Shown here: positions 6,661 to 13,736 of the stretch, in pieces | How positions within the stretch are numbered: the stretch's first letter is position 1 | Layout: each line of letters starts with the position of its first letter | NCBI GenBank assembly: GCA_965371325.1 | Contig: CBDUXZ010000006.1 | Coordinates: forward strand, 1 to 17,024 | DNA from: CBDUXZ01 sp965371325 [NCBI: uncultured bacterium] | GTDB taxonomy: Bacteria > JAUYMQ01 | DNA: 17,024 bases | Reading direction: 5' to 3' | Made by a program: the position numbers and the translations under genes | Notes under the pieces: generated by a model | The model's input: only the letters and a program-made list of their open reading frames with translations | Told to the model about the DNA's origin: nothing | Databases searched by the model: none

Positions 6661-6728
6661 TGTAGCGATGGACGGCTGCCTGAGGTTTGAGGAGCGATTT
6701 ACCCGAAGGGGTCTTTTGGAGGGGCAAC

Positions 6729-7976
6729 ATGAAGCAGTCCATGAGGAGCCGGCCTACTCTCAACGTAGGGGGACGGTCCCATCCGATGCGCGGCGAGCGA
6801 GGTGCGGTTGCGATCATTGTCGCGGCCGCGATGTTCGCACTCCTGGCCCTCATTCTTCTCGCGGTCCAGGTGGGGACGATCGGCACGGTCCGCGCCCTGC
6901 TCCAGGGGAGCGCCGATCAGGCGGCCCTGGCCGGGGCCCAGCAGATCGACGGCTCGGCGAGCGGATTGACGAATGCCCAAGCCGAGGCCACGAATATCCT
7001 CTCGGGCGGAAAGAACTTTCCCGACGCGCTCAATAATGGCTCGGATCTCAGCATCGCGGGTACCGCCTTCCAGACGGGGGTCTGGGATCTGACGAGGCCC
7101 GATCTCGGATTCACGCCCAGCACGGATCCCGATGTTGTTAACGCCGTTCGCGTCCGTGGACGCAAGACGGGTGCCCTGAACGGGCCGGTCGACATGTTCC
7201 TCGGGGGCGATTTTGGTCCCGATACCGTGGCGCTATCCCGTACCGGTATCGCGGCCGTTGGGCGCGCCGCCGGGCTCCCCTGCCGGCCGGAGCTTCCGAT
7301 CGCCGCCTGTGAGCAGGCCCTTACCTGCGGGGAGAAGATCCGCCTCCTCCAGTCACCGAGCACCGAAGATAACGGCTCATGGACCGCATACGACCAAGGT
7401 GCCAACGCGAGCACGCTCAGGCGCATGATTAGGGATTGCAGTCTCGTTCCGAACGCGCGCGTGGGCGACTGCATCACCCTGAACAACGGTGAGGTCAACA
7501 GCGCGGGCATGGAGTTGCGCCGAAAGTTCGACGCCCATATGGAAGCGAACCCCTGTCCTTCATCGGGCGGCAACGTGCGGATCCCCGACAGGGAATTTCC
7601 CGGATGTGATCTTTGTGGTGCGAACGTGGGGAATGAAACGCTTGACATCAACGGCGATGGTGTCAAAGACGCGGATGACTGCGGTATGCCGGCTGCGATT
7701 CCCCTCATTCCCTGCGATGCAGGAATTGCGAATGTGTGCAACGGCGATTCGGACACCCTCAGCAACTTCAATCAGGTGCGCCAGATTGCCGGCTTCGTGC
7801 TGTTCGTCATCACGGAGGTGAACACGCAAGGCTCGCCGAAGTACGTCGATGGCGTTCCCCTCTGCGGGATTTCCTTTCCCGACACACCGACCGGTCCCGG
7901 TGCCTCCTGCAGCCCCACGTCGCCCGCGGCCTGCGCGACAGAGCCGATCCTGGTGAACGCGAATCTCAGGGACTGA
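6729..7976 (+). CDS. TadG-like pilus-assembly protein with a calcium-loop-like insert
   Basis: 415 aa. ATG 6729 is chosen for the GGAGGGG six bases upstream. Residues about 20-72 (RGERGAVAIIVAAAMFALLALILLAVQVGTIGTVRALLQGSADQAALAGAQQI) are the Flp pilus-assembly TadE/G-like N-terminal domain: a short cytoplasmic start, one membrane helix, then the heptad-like region with DQAALAGA. The large C-terminal domain is extracytoplasmic, with about 15 Cys likely to form disulfides. Residues 306-317 read DINGDGVKDADD, with Asp/Asn at positions 1, 3, 5, 9 and 12 and Gly at 6 of an EF-hand or dockerin-type calcium loop. TadG homologues often carry a von Willebrand A domain; I do not see a MIDAS motif here. 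It probably works with the TadE-like protein in a surface or pilus-like structure. Confidence 0.8.
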   Translation: MKQSMRSRPTLNVGGRSHPMRGERGAVAIIVAAAMFALLALILLAVQVGTIGTVRALLQGSADQAALAGAQQIDGSASGLTNAQAEATNILSGGKNFPDALNNGSDLSIAGTAFQTGVWDLTRPDLGFTPSTDPDVVNAVRVRGRKTGALNGPVDMFLGGDFGPDTVALSRTGIAAVGRAAGLPCRPELPIAACEQALTCGEKIRLLQSPSTEDNGSWTAYDQGANASTLRRMIRDCSLVPNARVGDCITLNNGEVNSAGMELRRKFDAHMEANPCPSSGGNVRIPDREFPGCDLCGANVGNETLDINGDGVKDADDCGMPAAIPLIPCDAGIANVCNGDSDTLSNFNQVRQIAGFVLFVITEVNTQGSPKYVDGVPLCGISFPDTPTGPGASCSPTSPAACATEPILVNANLRD

Positions 7977-7999
7977 GCTTCGGTTTCCTCCCGGGAGTG

Positions 8000-8034
8000 A
8001 GCCCGTCGGGGATGACCCCCGGCGGGCTTTTTTT
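8000..8034 (+). terminator. Strong rho-independent terminator after the TadG-like gene
   Basis: AGCCCGTCGGGG pairs with CCCCCGGCGGGCT around an ATGA loop with one small irregularity, and seven T follow directly (8028-8034). It lies 24 bases past the TadG-like stop, so it separates this transcript from the mutase operon. Confidence 0.9.
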
Positions 8035-8154
8035 GACGCCGCGCCGCTCCAGACCCGGCGGCAGGTGCTCAAGGGAGGAAGGGGGCTCCCGAAAATGGGC
8101 TACACTCATCGAAGGCGGGCAGGCGGCCGCGTCCCGGCGCCCTTCGCGGGCGAC

Positions 8155-8183
8155 TTGATAGAGATCTCGCCGTGGGCAATATT
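8155..8183 (+). promoter_or_regulatory. Candidate sigma-70 promoter of the mutase-GTPase operon
   Basis: TTGATA (8155-8160, 5 of 6 to the -35), a 17-base spacer that starts with the palindrome GAGATCTC, and AATATT (8178-8183, 4 of 6 to the -10). It lies about 60 bases before ATG 8245. I looked for a cobalamin riboswitch in 8035-8244 and saw no B12-box-like sequence. Confidence 0.45.
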
Positions 8184-8244
8184 GAAGCATTCAGGGGCCG
8201 GTTTTCAGAGAACGCTTGGTAACCCTTTCAGAGCGAGCGACGCC

Positions 8245-10272
8245 ATGAGCGTTAAACCCAAGGGCGCCCCCGCGCACCGGCTTTCCGACAGGGAAGGGCG
8301 CGCGAGCCGCGATCGTCCCTGGATCTTCCGGACCTACGCGGGGCACACGAGCGCCCGCGCCTCCAACGAGCTCTACCGGGCCAATCTCGAAAAGGGTCAG
8401 ACAGGACTCTCGATAGCCTTCGATCTCCCCACCCAGTGCGGCTACGACTCGGATCATCCGATCGCTCTTCCCGAAGCCGGCAAGGTCGGCGTTCCCGTCA
8501 ACTCCATCGACGACTTCCATGTTCTTTTCGATCAAATCCCGATTGAGAAGCTGAACACATCCATGACCATCAACGCGACGGCTATGTGGCTTCTTGCCTT
8601 GTACGTCGGGCTGGCGCGCGAGCGCGGGGTGGATGAGTCGCTACTGCTGGGGACAACCCAGAACGACATCGTCAAGGAGTACCTCGCCCGCGGAACCTAC
8701 ATCTTTCCGCCCGAAGCCAGCCTGCGCATGACCGCGGAGATGTACGAGTACTGCCTCGATGAGCTGCCGAACTGGAATCCATCGAACATCTGCTCCTACC
8801 ATCTGCAGGAAGCGGGGGCGACGCCCGCCCAGGAGCTGGCCTTTGCGCTGGTCACGGCGATCGGAATCCTCGATCTCATCCGCGAGCGCGGAAAGTTCGA
8901 TGACGAGCAGTTCGAGCGCGCGGTGGGCCGGATCAGCTTCTTCGTGAATTCGGGCATCCGCCTCATCGAAGAGATGTGCAAGATGCGCGCCTTTACGGAG
9001 CTATGGGATGAGCTGACGGCGGAGCGGTTCGGCGTCAAGGACTCCCGCTACCGCCGGTTCCGTTACGGCGTGCAGGTGAACTCGCTTGGCCTCACAGAAA
9101 ACCAGCCTGAGAACAACGCGTGGCGGATCTTGCTCGAGACCCTCGGGGTTACGCTCAGCCGGAACGCGCGCTGCCGCGCTTTGCAGCTTCCCTGCTGGAA
9201 CGAAGCGCTCTCACTCCCAAGGCCCTGGGACCAGCAGTGGTCGCTTCGGCTGCAGCAGATACTGGCCTTCGAGACGGATCTGCTCGAGTACCCCGATCTG
9301 TTCGACGGGAGTCCGGTCATCCTCTCGAAGGTTGATGCTCTCAAGACAGAGGCCATGGCCGAGATCCGGAAGATTATCGACATGGGGGGCGTTCGCGCGG
9401 CGATCGAGACGGGTTACATGAAAGCCGCCCTCGTCTCTTCGATGGCGGAGCGGGTCCGCAGGATCAACACGGGTGAGATGACGGTCGTGGGGCTGAACAA
9501 GTGGACCGAGGGGATCCCCTCGCCGCTTCTTTCGGGCGATGATGGCGGGATCTTCAAGTTCGACGGCACCTCGGTGAAGGAGACGCTCCGGGATCTGCAG
9601 AAGCTCCGGAAGAGCCGCGACGAGGGGCGTGTGAGAGAAGTGCTCGATCAGTTGAAGCTGGCTGCGCGGGAGGGCCGGAATATGATGGAGCCTTCCATCG
9701 CGTGCGCCCTTGCGCGCGTCACGACGGGAGAGTGGGGCGGTGCATTGCGTGAAGTGTTCGGCGAGTACCGGCCCGCAACGGGTATCGAAGGGCAGAAGCT
9801 CGGCCTAGAAAACGATCGCGTCGTCAACATTCGCTCCCGCATCGAAAAGCTCGCCTCGAAGATGGGGCGCCGGCCCCGCATTGTCGTCGGGAAGCCCGGC
9901 CTCGACGGCCACTCCAACGGCGCGGAGATCATCGCCGTCGCGGCGAGGCACGTGGGCTTCGATGTGGTCTATTCGGGGATACGTCTCACGGCGGAGGAAA
10001 TTGTCCAGTCCGCGGTGGAGGAGGGGGCCGATCTGATCGGCGCTTCCGTGCTTAGCGGCTCGCACATGGAGCTTGCCCGTCAGATTATGGACGAGCTCGC
10101 GAAGGCCGGCGCCGAGAAGCGAATCAGGGTGAGCCTCGGCGGCATCATTCCTTCGGGAGATTTCGCCGCTCTCGAGGAGATCGGGATCAGGCGGATCTTC
10201 ACGCCGGCCGACTTCAAGCTGACCGAAATTATGGAGAAGCTCGTCGAGCAACTGGAAGAGTCACCCCAATGA
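8245..10272 (+). CDS. ecm: Adenosylcobalamin-dependent acyl-CoA mutase, ethylmalonyl-CoA mutase type (MeaA/Ecm)
   Basis: 675 aa from ATG 8245. The frame is open further upstream, but family members begin close to the conserved RPWIFRTYAGHTSARASNELYR, so the longer start is unlikely, although no strong ribosome site is seen. Residues about 25-510 are the (beta/alpha)8 mutase barrel, with GQTGLSIAFDLPTQ-CGYDSDHP, NTSMTINATA, GTTQNDIVKEYLARGTYIFPP, CSYHLQEAGATPAQE, YGVQVNSLGLTENQPENN and LPRPWDQQWSLRLQQILAFETDLLEY. The NICSYHLQEAGA form and these blocks match MeaA/Ecm rather than methylmalonyl-CoA mutase. Residues about 540-665 are the B12-binding domain with D554-x-H556-x2-G559, SVLSGSH and a GG loop, so His556 is the lower cobalt ligand. 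Ecm converts ethylmalonyl-CoA to methylsuccinyl-CoA. No other ethylmalonyl pathway gene is present, so a related acyl-CoA substrate is possible. Coupled to the GTPase gene by ATGA. Confidence 0.85.
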   Translation: MSVKPKGAPAHRLSDREGRASRDRPWIFRTYAGHTSARASNELYRANLEKGQTGLSIAFDLPTQCGYDSDHPIALPEAGKVGVPVNSIDDFHVLFDQIPIEKLNTSMTINATAMWLLALYVGLARERGVDESLLLGTTQNDIVKEYLARGTYIFPPEASLRMTAEMYEYCLDELPNWNPSNICSYHLQEAGATPAQELAFALVTAIGILDLIRERGKFDDEQFERAVGRISFFVNSGIRLIEEMCKMRAFTELWDELTAERFGVKDSRYRRFRYGVQVNSLGLTENQPENNAWRILLETLGVTLSRNARCRALQLPCWNEALSLPRPWDQQWSLRLQQILAFETDLLEYPDLFDGSPVILSKVDALKTEAMAEIRKIIDMGGVRAAIETGYMKAALVSSMAERVRRINTGEMTVVGLNKWTEGIPSPLLSGDDGGIFKFDGTSVKETLRDLQKLRKSRDEGRVREVLDQLKLAAREGRNMMEPSIACALARVTTGEWGGALREVFGEYRPATGIEGQKLGLENDRVVNIRSRIEKLASKMGRRPRIVVGKPGLDGHSNGAEIIAVAARHVGFDVVYSGIRLTAEEIVQSAVEEGADLIGASVLSGSHMELARQIMDELAKAGAEKRIRVSLGGIIPSGDFAALEEIGIRRIFTPADFKLTEIMEKLVEQLEESPQ

Positions 10273-11237
10273 AGAAACAGATCGAGAAAGCGCTCGCTCT
10301 CGATCGTTTTTCTGTCTCGAAGCTCATATCCGTCTTCGAGGACGCGCGTCCCGCCGCGTTGCGCAAGCGGCGCGAGGCCCTGGAGCTTCTGGAAAAGCAT
10401 CCCAAGCGCCGCAGTGGCGTCATACTGGGAATCACGGGAACTCCCGGTTCCGGCAAATCGTCTCTCGTGGGCGAAGTCGGCCTCCGGATGACGGCCCTCG
10501 ATCCCGACATCTCCATTTCCGTTCTTGCCGTCGATCCCTCGAGCCATAAGTCAGGGGGCGCCCTGCTGGGCGACAGGACAAGGGTGCGCTTCCCGAGCGG
10601 GAACCTGCGCCTCTTCTTCCGGAGCCAGGCCACGGCGACGGAACTGGGCGGGCTTGGCCCCGATACCTTCCACGTCTGCCGGCTGCTGCACCTGCTTTTC
10701 GATTGCGTGTTCATCGAGTCGGTCGGGATCGGCCAGAGCGAGCTGGACATACGCTACCTCTCGGATTATCTCTACCTCGTTTTGCAGCCCATGGGAGGCG
10801 ACGAAATTCAGTTCATGAAGGCCGGCATCATGGAGGTGCCGGACGCGATCATTCTGAACAAGTGCGATCAAAAGGAGGCCGCCCAAAGGAGCTACCATGC
10901 CCTGAAGGGCAGCCTGACCCTTGCGAGGCCCTTTGATACGGAATCGATCGAGGTACACCAGGTGAGCGCGAAGAGTGGCCGGGGCATCGAGGATCTGGCG
11001 GCAGGGATGCTGACAAGAGTCCGGGAAACGAAGACGTCAGACATGGTCACCAAGGAGGCCTATTTCTTCGCGAAGTGGGTTCGTGACGCGTGGGGAAAGA
11101 CGGGGACGGCTTTTCTGGAAGAGGAGCGGGGAGGCGCCCGGGCATGCCTCGATCGCGCGGAAAGTTTCGATGCGGCCCAGGAGGAGTTCGGCCGGGGGGT
11201 GCGAGCGTGGCTGAACGGATCCGGGAGCGGTTCCTGA
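10269..11237 (+). CDS. meaB: MeaB/ArgK-family P-loop GTPase, chaperone of the B12 mutase
   Basis: 322 aa. ATG 10269 overlaps the mutase stop (ATGA), giving translational coupling. Residues 57-64 (GTPGSGKS) are the P-loop. VDPSSHKSGGALLGDRTRV is the family-specific segment after it, E150-SVGIGQSE is the G3/switch II block, NKCD (197-200) gives guanine specificity, and VSAKSGRGIEDL is G5. These are the marks of the G3E-class MeaB/MMAA family, whose members load adenosylcobalamin into acyl-CoA mutases, gate it by GTP hydrolysis and remove damaged cofactor. Length is usual. The position right behind the mutase makes that enzyme its natural partner. Confidence 0.92.
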   Translation: MKKQIEKALALDRFSVSKLISVFEDARPAALRKRREALELLEKHPKRRSGVILGITGTPGSGKSSLVGEVGLRMTALDPDISISVLAVDPSSHKSGGALLGDRTRVRFPSGNLRLFFRSQATATELGGLGPDTFHVCRLLHLLFDCVFIESVGIGQSELDIRYLSDYLYLVLQPMGGDEIQFMKAGIMEVPDAIILNKCDQKEAAQRSYHALKGSLTLARPFDTESIEVHQVSAKSGRGIEDLAAGMLTRVRETKTSDMVTKEAYFFAKWVRDAWGKTGTAFLEEERGGARACLDRAESFDAAQEEFGRGVRAWLNGSGSGS

Positions 11238-11244
11238 CGCATAT

Positions 11245-11440
11245 TTATAACCCTTCGCGTTCCTTCCTGGTGCGCACGCCTAAGGCCGCCGTCTCCTGGA
11301 GCATCTCCGTCTCGATAATTCCATCCCGGATTCGCCATTTCCTGGCCGAGCATCATGATGATATCGTCCATCGATACAATTCCCGCGAGATGCCCCCCCT
11401 GGAAGAGATCTGAGAGCGGAAACCGGAACCCGATCGCCGC
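11245..11440 (-). pseudogene. Degraded C-terminal remnant of a CBS-domain protein
   Basis: Read on the minus strand, about 11440-11313 encodes ...AAIGFRFPLSD, GGHLAGIVSMDDIIMMLGQEMAN. The G-x-L-x-GIVS-x-DDI-x-x-x-LG block is the ending of a CBS (cystathionine-beta-synthase) domain. After EMANP the frame shifts by one base; the next frame continues GIIETEMLQETAALGVRTRKEREGL and stops at TAA 11247-11245. Dropping one G from the GGG in CCGGGAT (minus strand) joins the two parts. Upstream the similarity ends where the ribosome site of the HPF gene begins, so the N-terminal half is gone. No start codon or ribosome site is seen. CBS proteins bind adenyl nucleotides and often sit near dormancy and stress genes such as hpf and usp. 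I read it as a gene fossil; reading both halves as one protein is inference. Confidence 0.6.
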
Positions 11441-11462
11441 TTGTTTGAAGAAGGAGGAACGG

Positions 11463-12005
11463 ATGGAGATTCATTGGAGGAACGGAGATGGCATTCCGGA
11501 GAAGGAGAAGGGAAAAATAGAGGGCCGGCTTCGCGCGCTTGAGGAAACCCACAAGGATCTCATCGACATTCGAATCAACATAAAACGCACCGGGCACCAC
11601 CGTCACGGAGGCCAGGAGGTGGTTATCGCCTGCCAGGCGCGGAGAAAAGAGATTATTGCGAGCAGGACCCGGCCGGACGCCGCGCTGGCTCTGAACGAAG
11701 CGGTCGACGTACTCGAGCGCCAGATAGTAAAGCTGCGCGTGAAGCGTCGCGATCGCCGGACTGAACGCCCGGCGGGGCCACCCCACCTCGGCATTATCGA
11801 TTCAATCAACCAGAAGGAAGGGTTCGGTTTTATTCTCATGGACGACGGAGAGAAGGTTTACTTCCACCGGAACGCTGTTCACGAAGGGCTCCACTTCGAA
11901 CGCCTGGAAGAAGGGATGCGGGTTTCCCTGAACATAGAGGCGGGAGAAGAAGGCCCACAGGCCACGACGGTCGGGGACGTCCTCCCCGGCACGCGTATGC
12001 CGTGA
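11463..12005 (+). CDS. HPF/RaiA-family ribosome-associated protein fused to a cold-shock domain
   Basis: 180 aa from ATG 11463, with a near-perfect AAGGAGG 7 bases upstream; the in-frame ATG 108 bases earlier has no such site. Residues 1-95 match the hibernation-promoting-factor fold: MEIHWRNGDGIPEKEKGKIEGRL, then an IDIRINI strand, EVVIACQARRKEIIAS, and the DAALALNEAVDVLERQIVKLR helix. Residues about 108-171 form a cold-shock domain (GIIDSINQKEGFGFI, KVYFHRNAV, GMRVSLNIE), with the RNP1-like EGFGFI and RNP2-like VYFHR. HPF proteins bind the 30S decoding region in resting cells; the cold-shock domain binds RNA or ssDNA and replaces the C-terminal dimerisation domain of long HPF. This layout occurs in other proteobacteria-like genomes. 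It probably protects ribosomes under stress or starvation. Confidence 0.88.
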   Translation: MEIHWRNGDGIPEKEKGKIEGRLRALEETHKDLIDIRINIKRTGHHRHGGQEVVIACQARRKEIIASRTRPDAALALNEAVDVLERQIVKLRVKRRDRRTERPAGPPHLGIIDSINQKEGFGFILMDDGEKVYFHRNAVHEGLHFERLEEGMRVSLNIEAGEEGPQATTVGDVLPGTRMP

Positions 12006-12036
12006 ACGCCGCAAGATCGGCGCGCAGGTACACCGG

Positions 12037-12933
12037 GTGATCGGAGCGGAGCACGGCACAGAAACTTACCTGCGGGTCGCGACCGACCGGAAGCGCGCAG
12101 AGGATTGGGCGCTTGCGCTCGTGGCCGAGGGGATGAAGGCGACCATCCGGCGCTCAGGGCACGGGTTTGTTCTGAGCGTCTCCCAAGAAAATGCCCAGCG
12201 GGCCGCGGCAGTGCTATCGGCCTACGACCGGGACCGGGACCGGGACCGGGACCGGCGAGAGGTGCCCGAGCCCGCGCGTGACAGTCAGGGATACCTCATT
12301 GCAGCCGCCGTGGTCCCGCTGGCGATTATTGGCATTGCGATATTGACCGGTCAGGGGGGGGCCTTGCGGGCCCTCTTCGCGCAGGGTAGCGCGAGCTCAG
12401 CCGCCATCCTGTCCGGCGAATTGTGGCGCACCGTAACGGCGCTCACGCTCCATACGGGTCCGGCCCACGTGATGATGAACGCGATTTCGATCGCGCTTTT
12501 TCTCGGGGCTGTCTGCCGCACGCTCGGGGTCGGATTCGGTTGTGCGGCAACGCTCCTCTCGGGTGCGGGGGGGAATCTTCTGAACGCCCTTTTTCATGGC
12601 GTTCCCCACCACGCGGTGGGAGCCTCGACGGCGATCTTCGGGGCGGTGGGTCTTCTGGCAGGGCTGGGGGTTGCCCGCAGGCTGCGCGGCGGCACGACGG
12701 GACGGCGCGCCTGGGTTCCAATGGCTGCCGGACTTGCCCTGCTGGCGATGCTGGGAACCACGGGAGCGCGGGTTGACCTGTGGGCACATCTGTTCGGATT
12801 ACTCGTTGGCGGCGCCCTCGGTCTGCCGATCGGAATTTTTGTGCATCTGCCGCCGAACCTGCGGAGCCAGCGTCTTCTGGGTGGCTCCGCCCTCGCCGTC
12901 GTCATCCTCTCCTGGATGCTTGCAATCCGCTAG
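12037..12933 (+). CDS. Rhomboid-family intramembrane serine protease
   Basis: 298 aa from GTG 12037, with no clear ribosome site, 31 bases after the HPF stop. Residues 1-70 are a soluble N-terminal domain (ETYLRVATDRKRAEDWALALVAEGM...) resembling the cytosolic domain of GlpG-like rhomboids, followed by an Asp-Arg repeat linker. From residue about 85 there are six or seven membrane helices with the rhomboid signature: ELWRTVTALTLHTGPAHVMMN (His139, His144 and Asn148 match the spacing of H145, H150 and N154 of E. coli GlpG), GASTAIFG with catalytic Ser197, and DLWAHLFGLLVGG with catalytic His251. Full Ser-His dyad, so probably active. It cleaves membrane proteins within or near the bilayer; the substrate is unknown. 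Confidence 0.9.
   Translation: MIGAEHGTETYLRVATDRKRAEDWALALVAEGMKATIRRSGHGFVLSVSQENAQRAAAVLSAYDRDRDRDRDRREVPEPARDSQGYLIAAAVVPLAIIGIAILTGQGGALRALFAQGSASSAAILSGELWRTVTALTLHTGPAHVMMNAISIALFLGAVCRTLGVGFGCAATLLSGAGGNLLNALFHGVPHHAVGASTAIFGAVGLLAGLGVARRLRGGTTGRRAWVPMAAGLALLAMLGTTGARVDLWAHLFGLLVGGALGLPIGIFVHLPPNLRSQRLLGGSALAVVILSWMLAIR
12226..12255 (+). repeat. In-frame hexanucleotide repeat (GACCGG)5 encoding (Asp-Arg)5
   Basis: Five exact tandem copies of GACCGG lie between the soluble and membrane parts of the rhomboid gene and encode DRDRDRDRDR. Copy-number change by replication slippage would stay in frame and only alter the length of the charged linker. Confidence 0.95.
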
Positions 12934-13095
12934 GCCCCGGATCGGTCCTCTCCCTCGGCTTTGGCTCAGCCCTTTTCCTGTTGGCCTTCCCCGGCGCCCT
13001 TCCATCCCCCCTAGAGTCTCAGAAGACGCGTGAAACCCGCGAGATCCCCGGACATCCAAGAAAAAATCTCCATCCCGAAAAAGATGCGTAACTTT

Positions 13096-13139
13096 CGCTC
13101 GCCTCGTGCGTAGTAAGTAGTAACAGGTAGGAGCGAGCG
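13096..13139 (+). other. Possible stem-loop in the leader of the first ECF sigma gene
   Basis: CGCTCGC (13096-13102) and GCGAGCG (13133-13139) are perfect inverted repeats around a 30-base loop, ending about 22 bases before ATG 13162. The loop contains TAGTAAGTAGTAA. The gap 12934-13161 has no gene. The structure could affect translation of the sigma gene, or be chance in GC-rich DNA. Confidence 0.3.
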
Positions 13140-13161
13140 GGTTCCTTCTTCGAGACGAAAG

Positions 13162-13734
13162 ATGCAAGTCCGGACGGATGAGCAGCTCATGGCCCGTTAC
13201 GCCGAAGGTGATTTGCAGGCGTTTCGGCAGATCTATTCTCGCTACGAGCGCCGCCTCTATAACTATCTGCTCCGCGTTTCAGGCGAGCGTGATACGGCGG
13301 CCGAGTTGCTCCAGGACACCTTTCTGAAACTGCACCGGGAACGGAAGCGCTATCGGCCAGGTTCCCCATTACGGCCCTGGATTTACACGATGGCGACAAA
13401 TCTCTGGCGGAGCGAGAGGCGAAGACGCTTGACGGGCGAACAGGCGATCGAAAGAGAGGCATCCGATCCCGCCGGCTCCCTCCCGGGGGTCGTCGACCTC
13501 TCGAAAAATCCGGAGCGCCAGTTGGTGAAAGCCAGACAACGGATGGAGATTCGGTCGGCAATTTCGGTTCTGCCGGAAGCTCAGCGAGAGACCCTTCTGC
13601 TAAGCCGTTACGAGCATCTCTCCCATGAGGAGATCGCGCAGGTTCTGGGCATCAGCGTCGGTGCCGTGAAGCAGCGCATTTTTCGAGGGCTGTCGCAGCT
13701 AAGAGAAAAGCTCTCACACTGGACGGAAAAATAG
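13162..13734 (+). CDS. ECF-type RNA polymerase sigma factor
   Basis: 190 aa from ATG 13162. Residues about 7-95 are sigma region 2: DEQLMARYAEGDLQAFRQIYSRYERRLYNYLLRVSGERDTAAELLQDTFLKLHR, then SPLRPWIYTMATNLWRSERRRR, with the DTAAELLQDTF core-binding motif and the aromatic region that melts the -10. Residues about 125-180 are region 4: AISVLPEAQRETLLLSRYEHLSHEEIAQVLGISVGAVKQRIFRGLSQLREKL, a helix-turn-helix that reads the -35. There is no region 1 or 3, as is normal for the extracytoplasmic-function class. The next gene, only two bases on, is a zinc-finger membrane anti-sigma factor, so it is probably held at the membrane until an envelope signal. Confidence 0.93.
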   Translation: MQVRTDEQLMARYAEGDLQAFRQIYSRYERRLYNYLLRVSGERDTAAELLQDTFLKLHRERKRYRPGSPLRPWIYTMATNLWRSERRRRLTGEQAIEREASDPAGSLPGVVDLSKNPERQLVKARQRMEIRSAISVLPEAQRETLLLSRYEHLSHEEIAQVLGISVGAVKQRIFRGLSQLREKLSHWTEK

Positions 13735-13736
13735 AT

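Noticed and set aside
8035-8244. Cobalamin riboswitch before the mutase
   Set aside because: No B12-box-like sequence or matching stems seen; the space is filled by a terminator tail and a plain promoter candidate.
8065-8244. 60-residue N-terminal extension of the mutase
   Set aside because: It would read through the candidate promoter and has no resemblance to MeaA/Ecm N-termini.
13089-13114. ECF-type autoregulated promoter (TAACTT ... CGTAGT) before the first sigma gene
   Set aside because: The spacer is 14 bases, shorter than usual, and the -35 lacks the GGAAC core; too weak to list as a feature.
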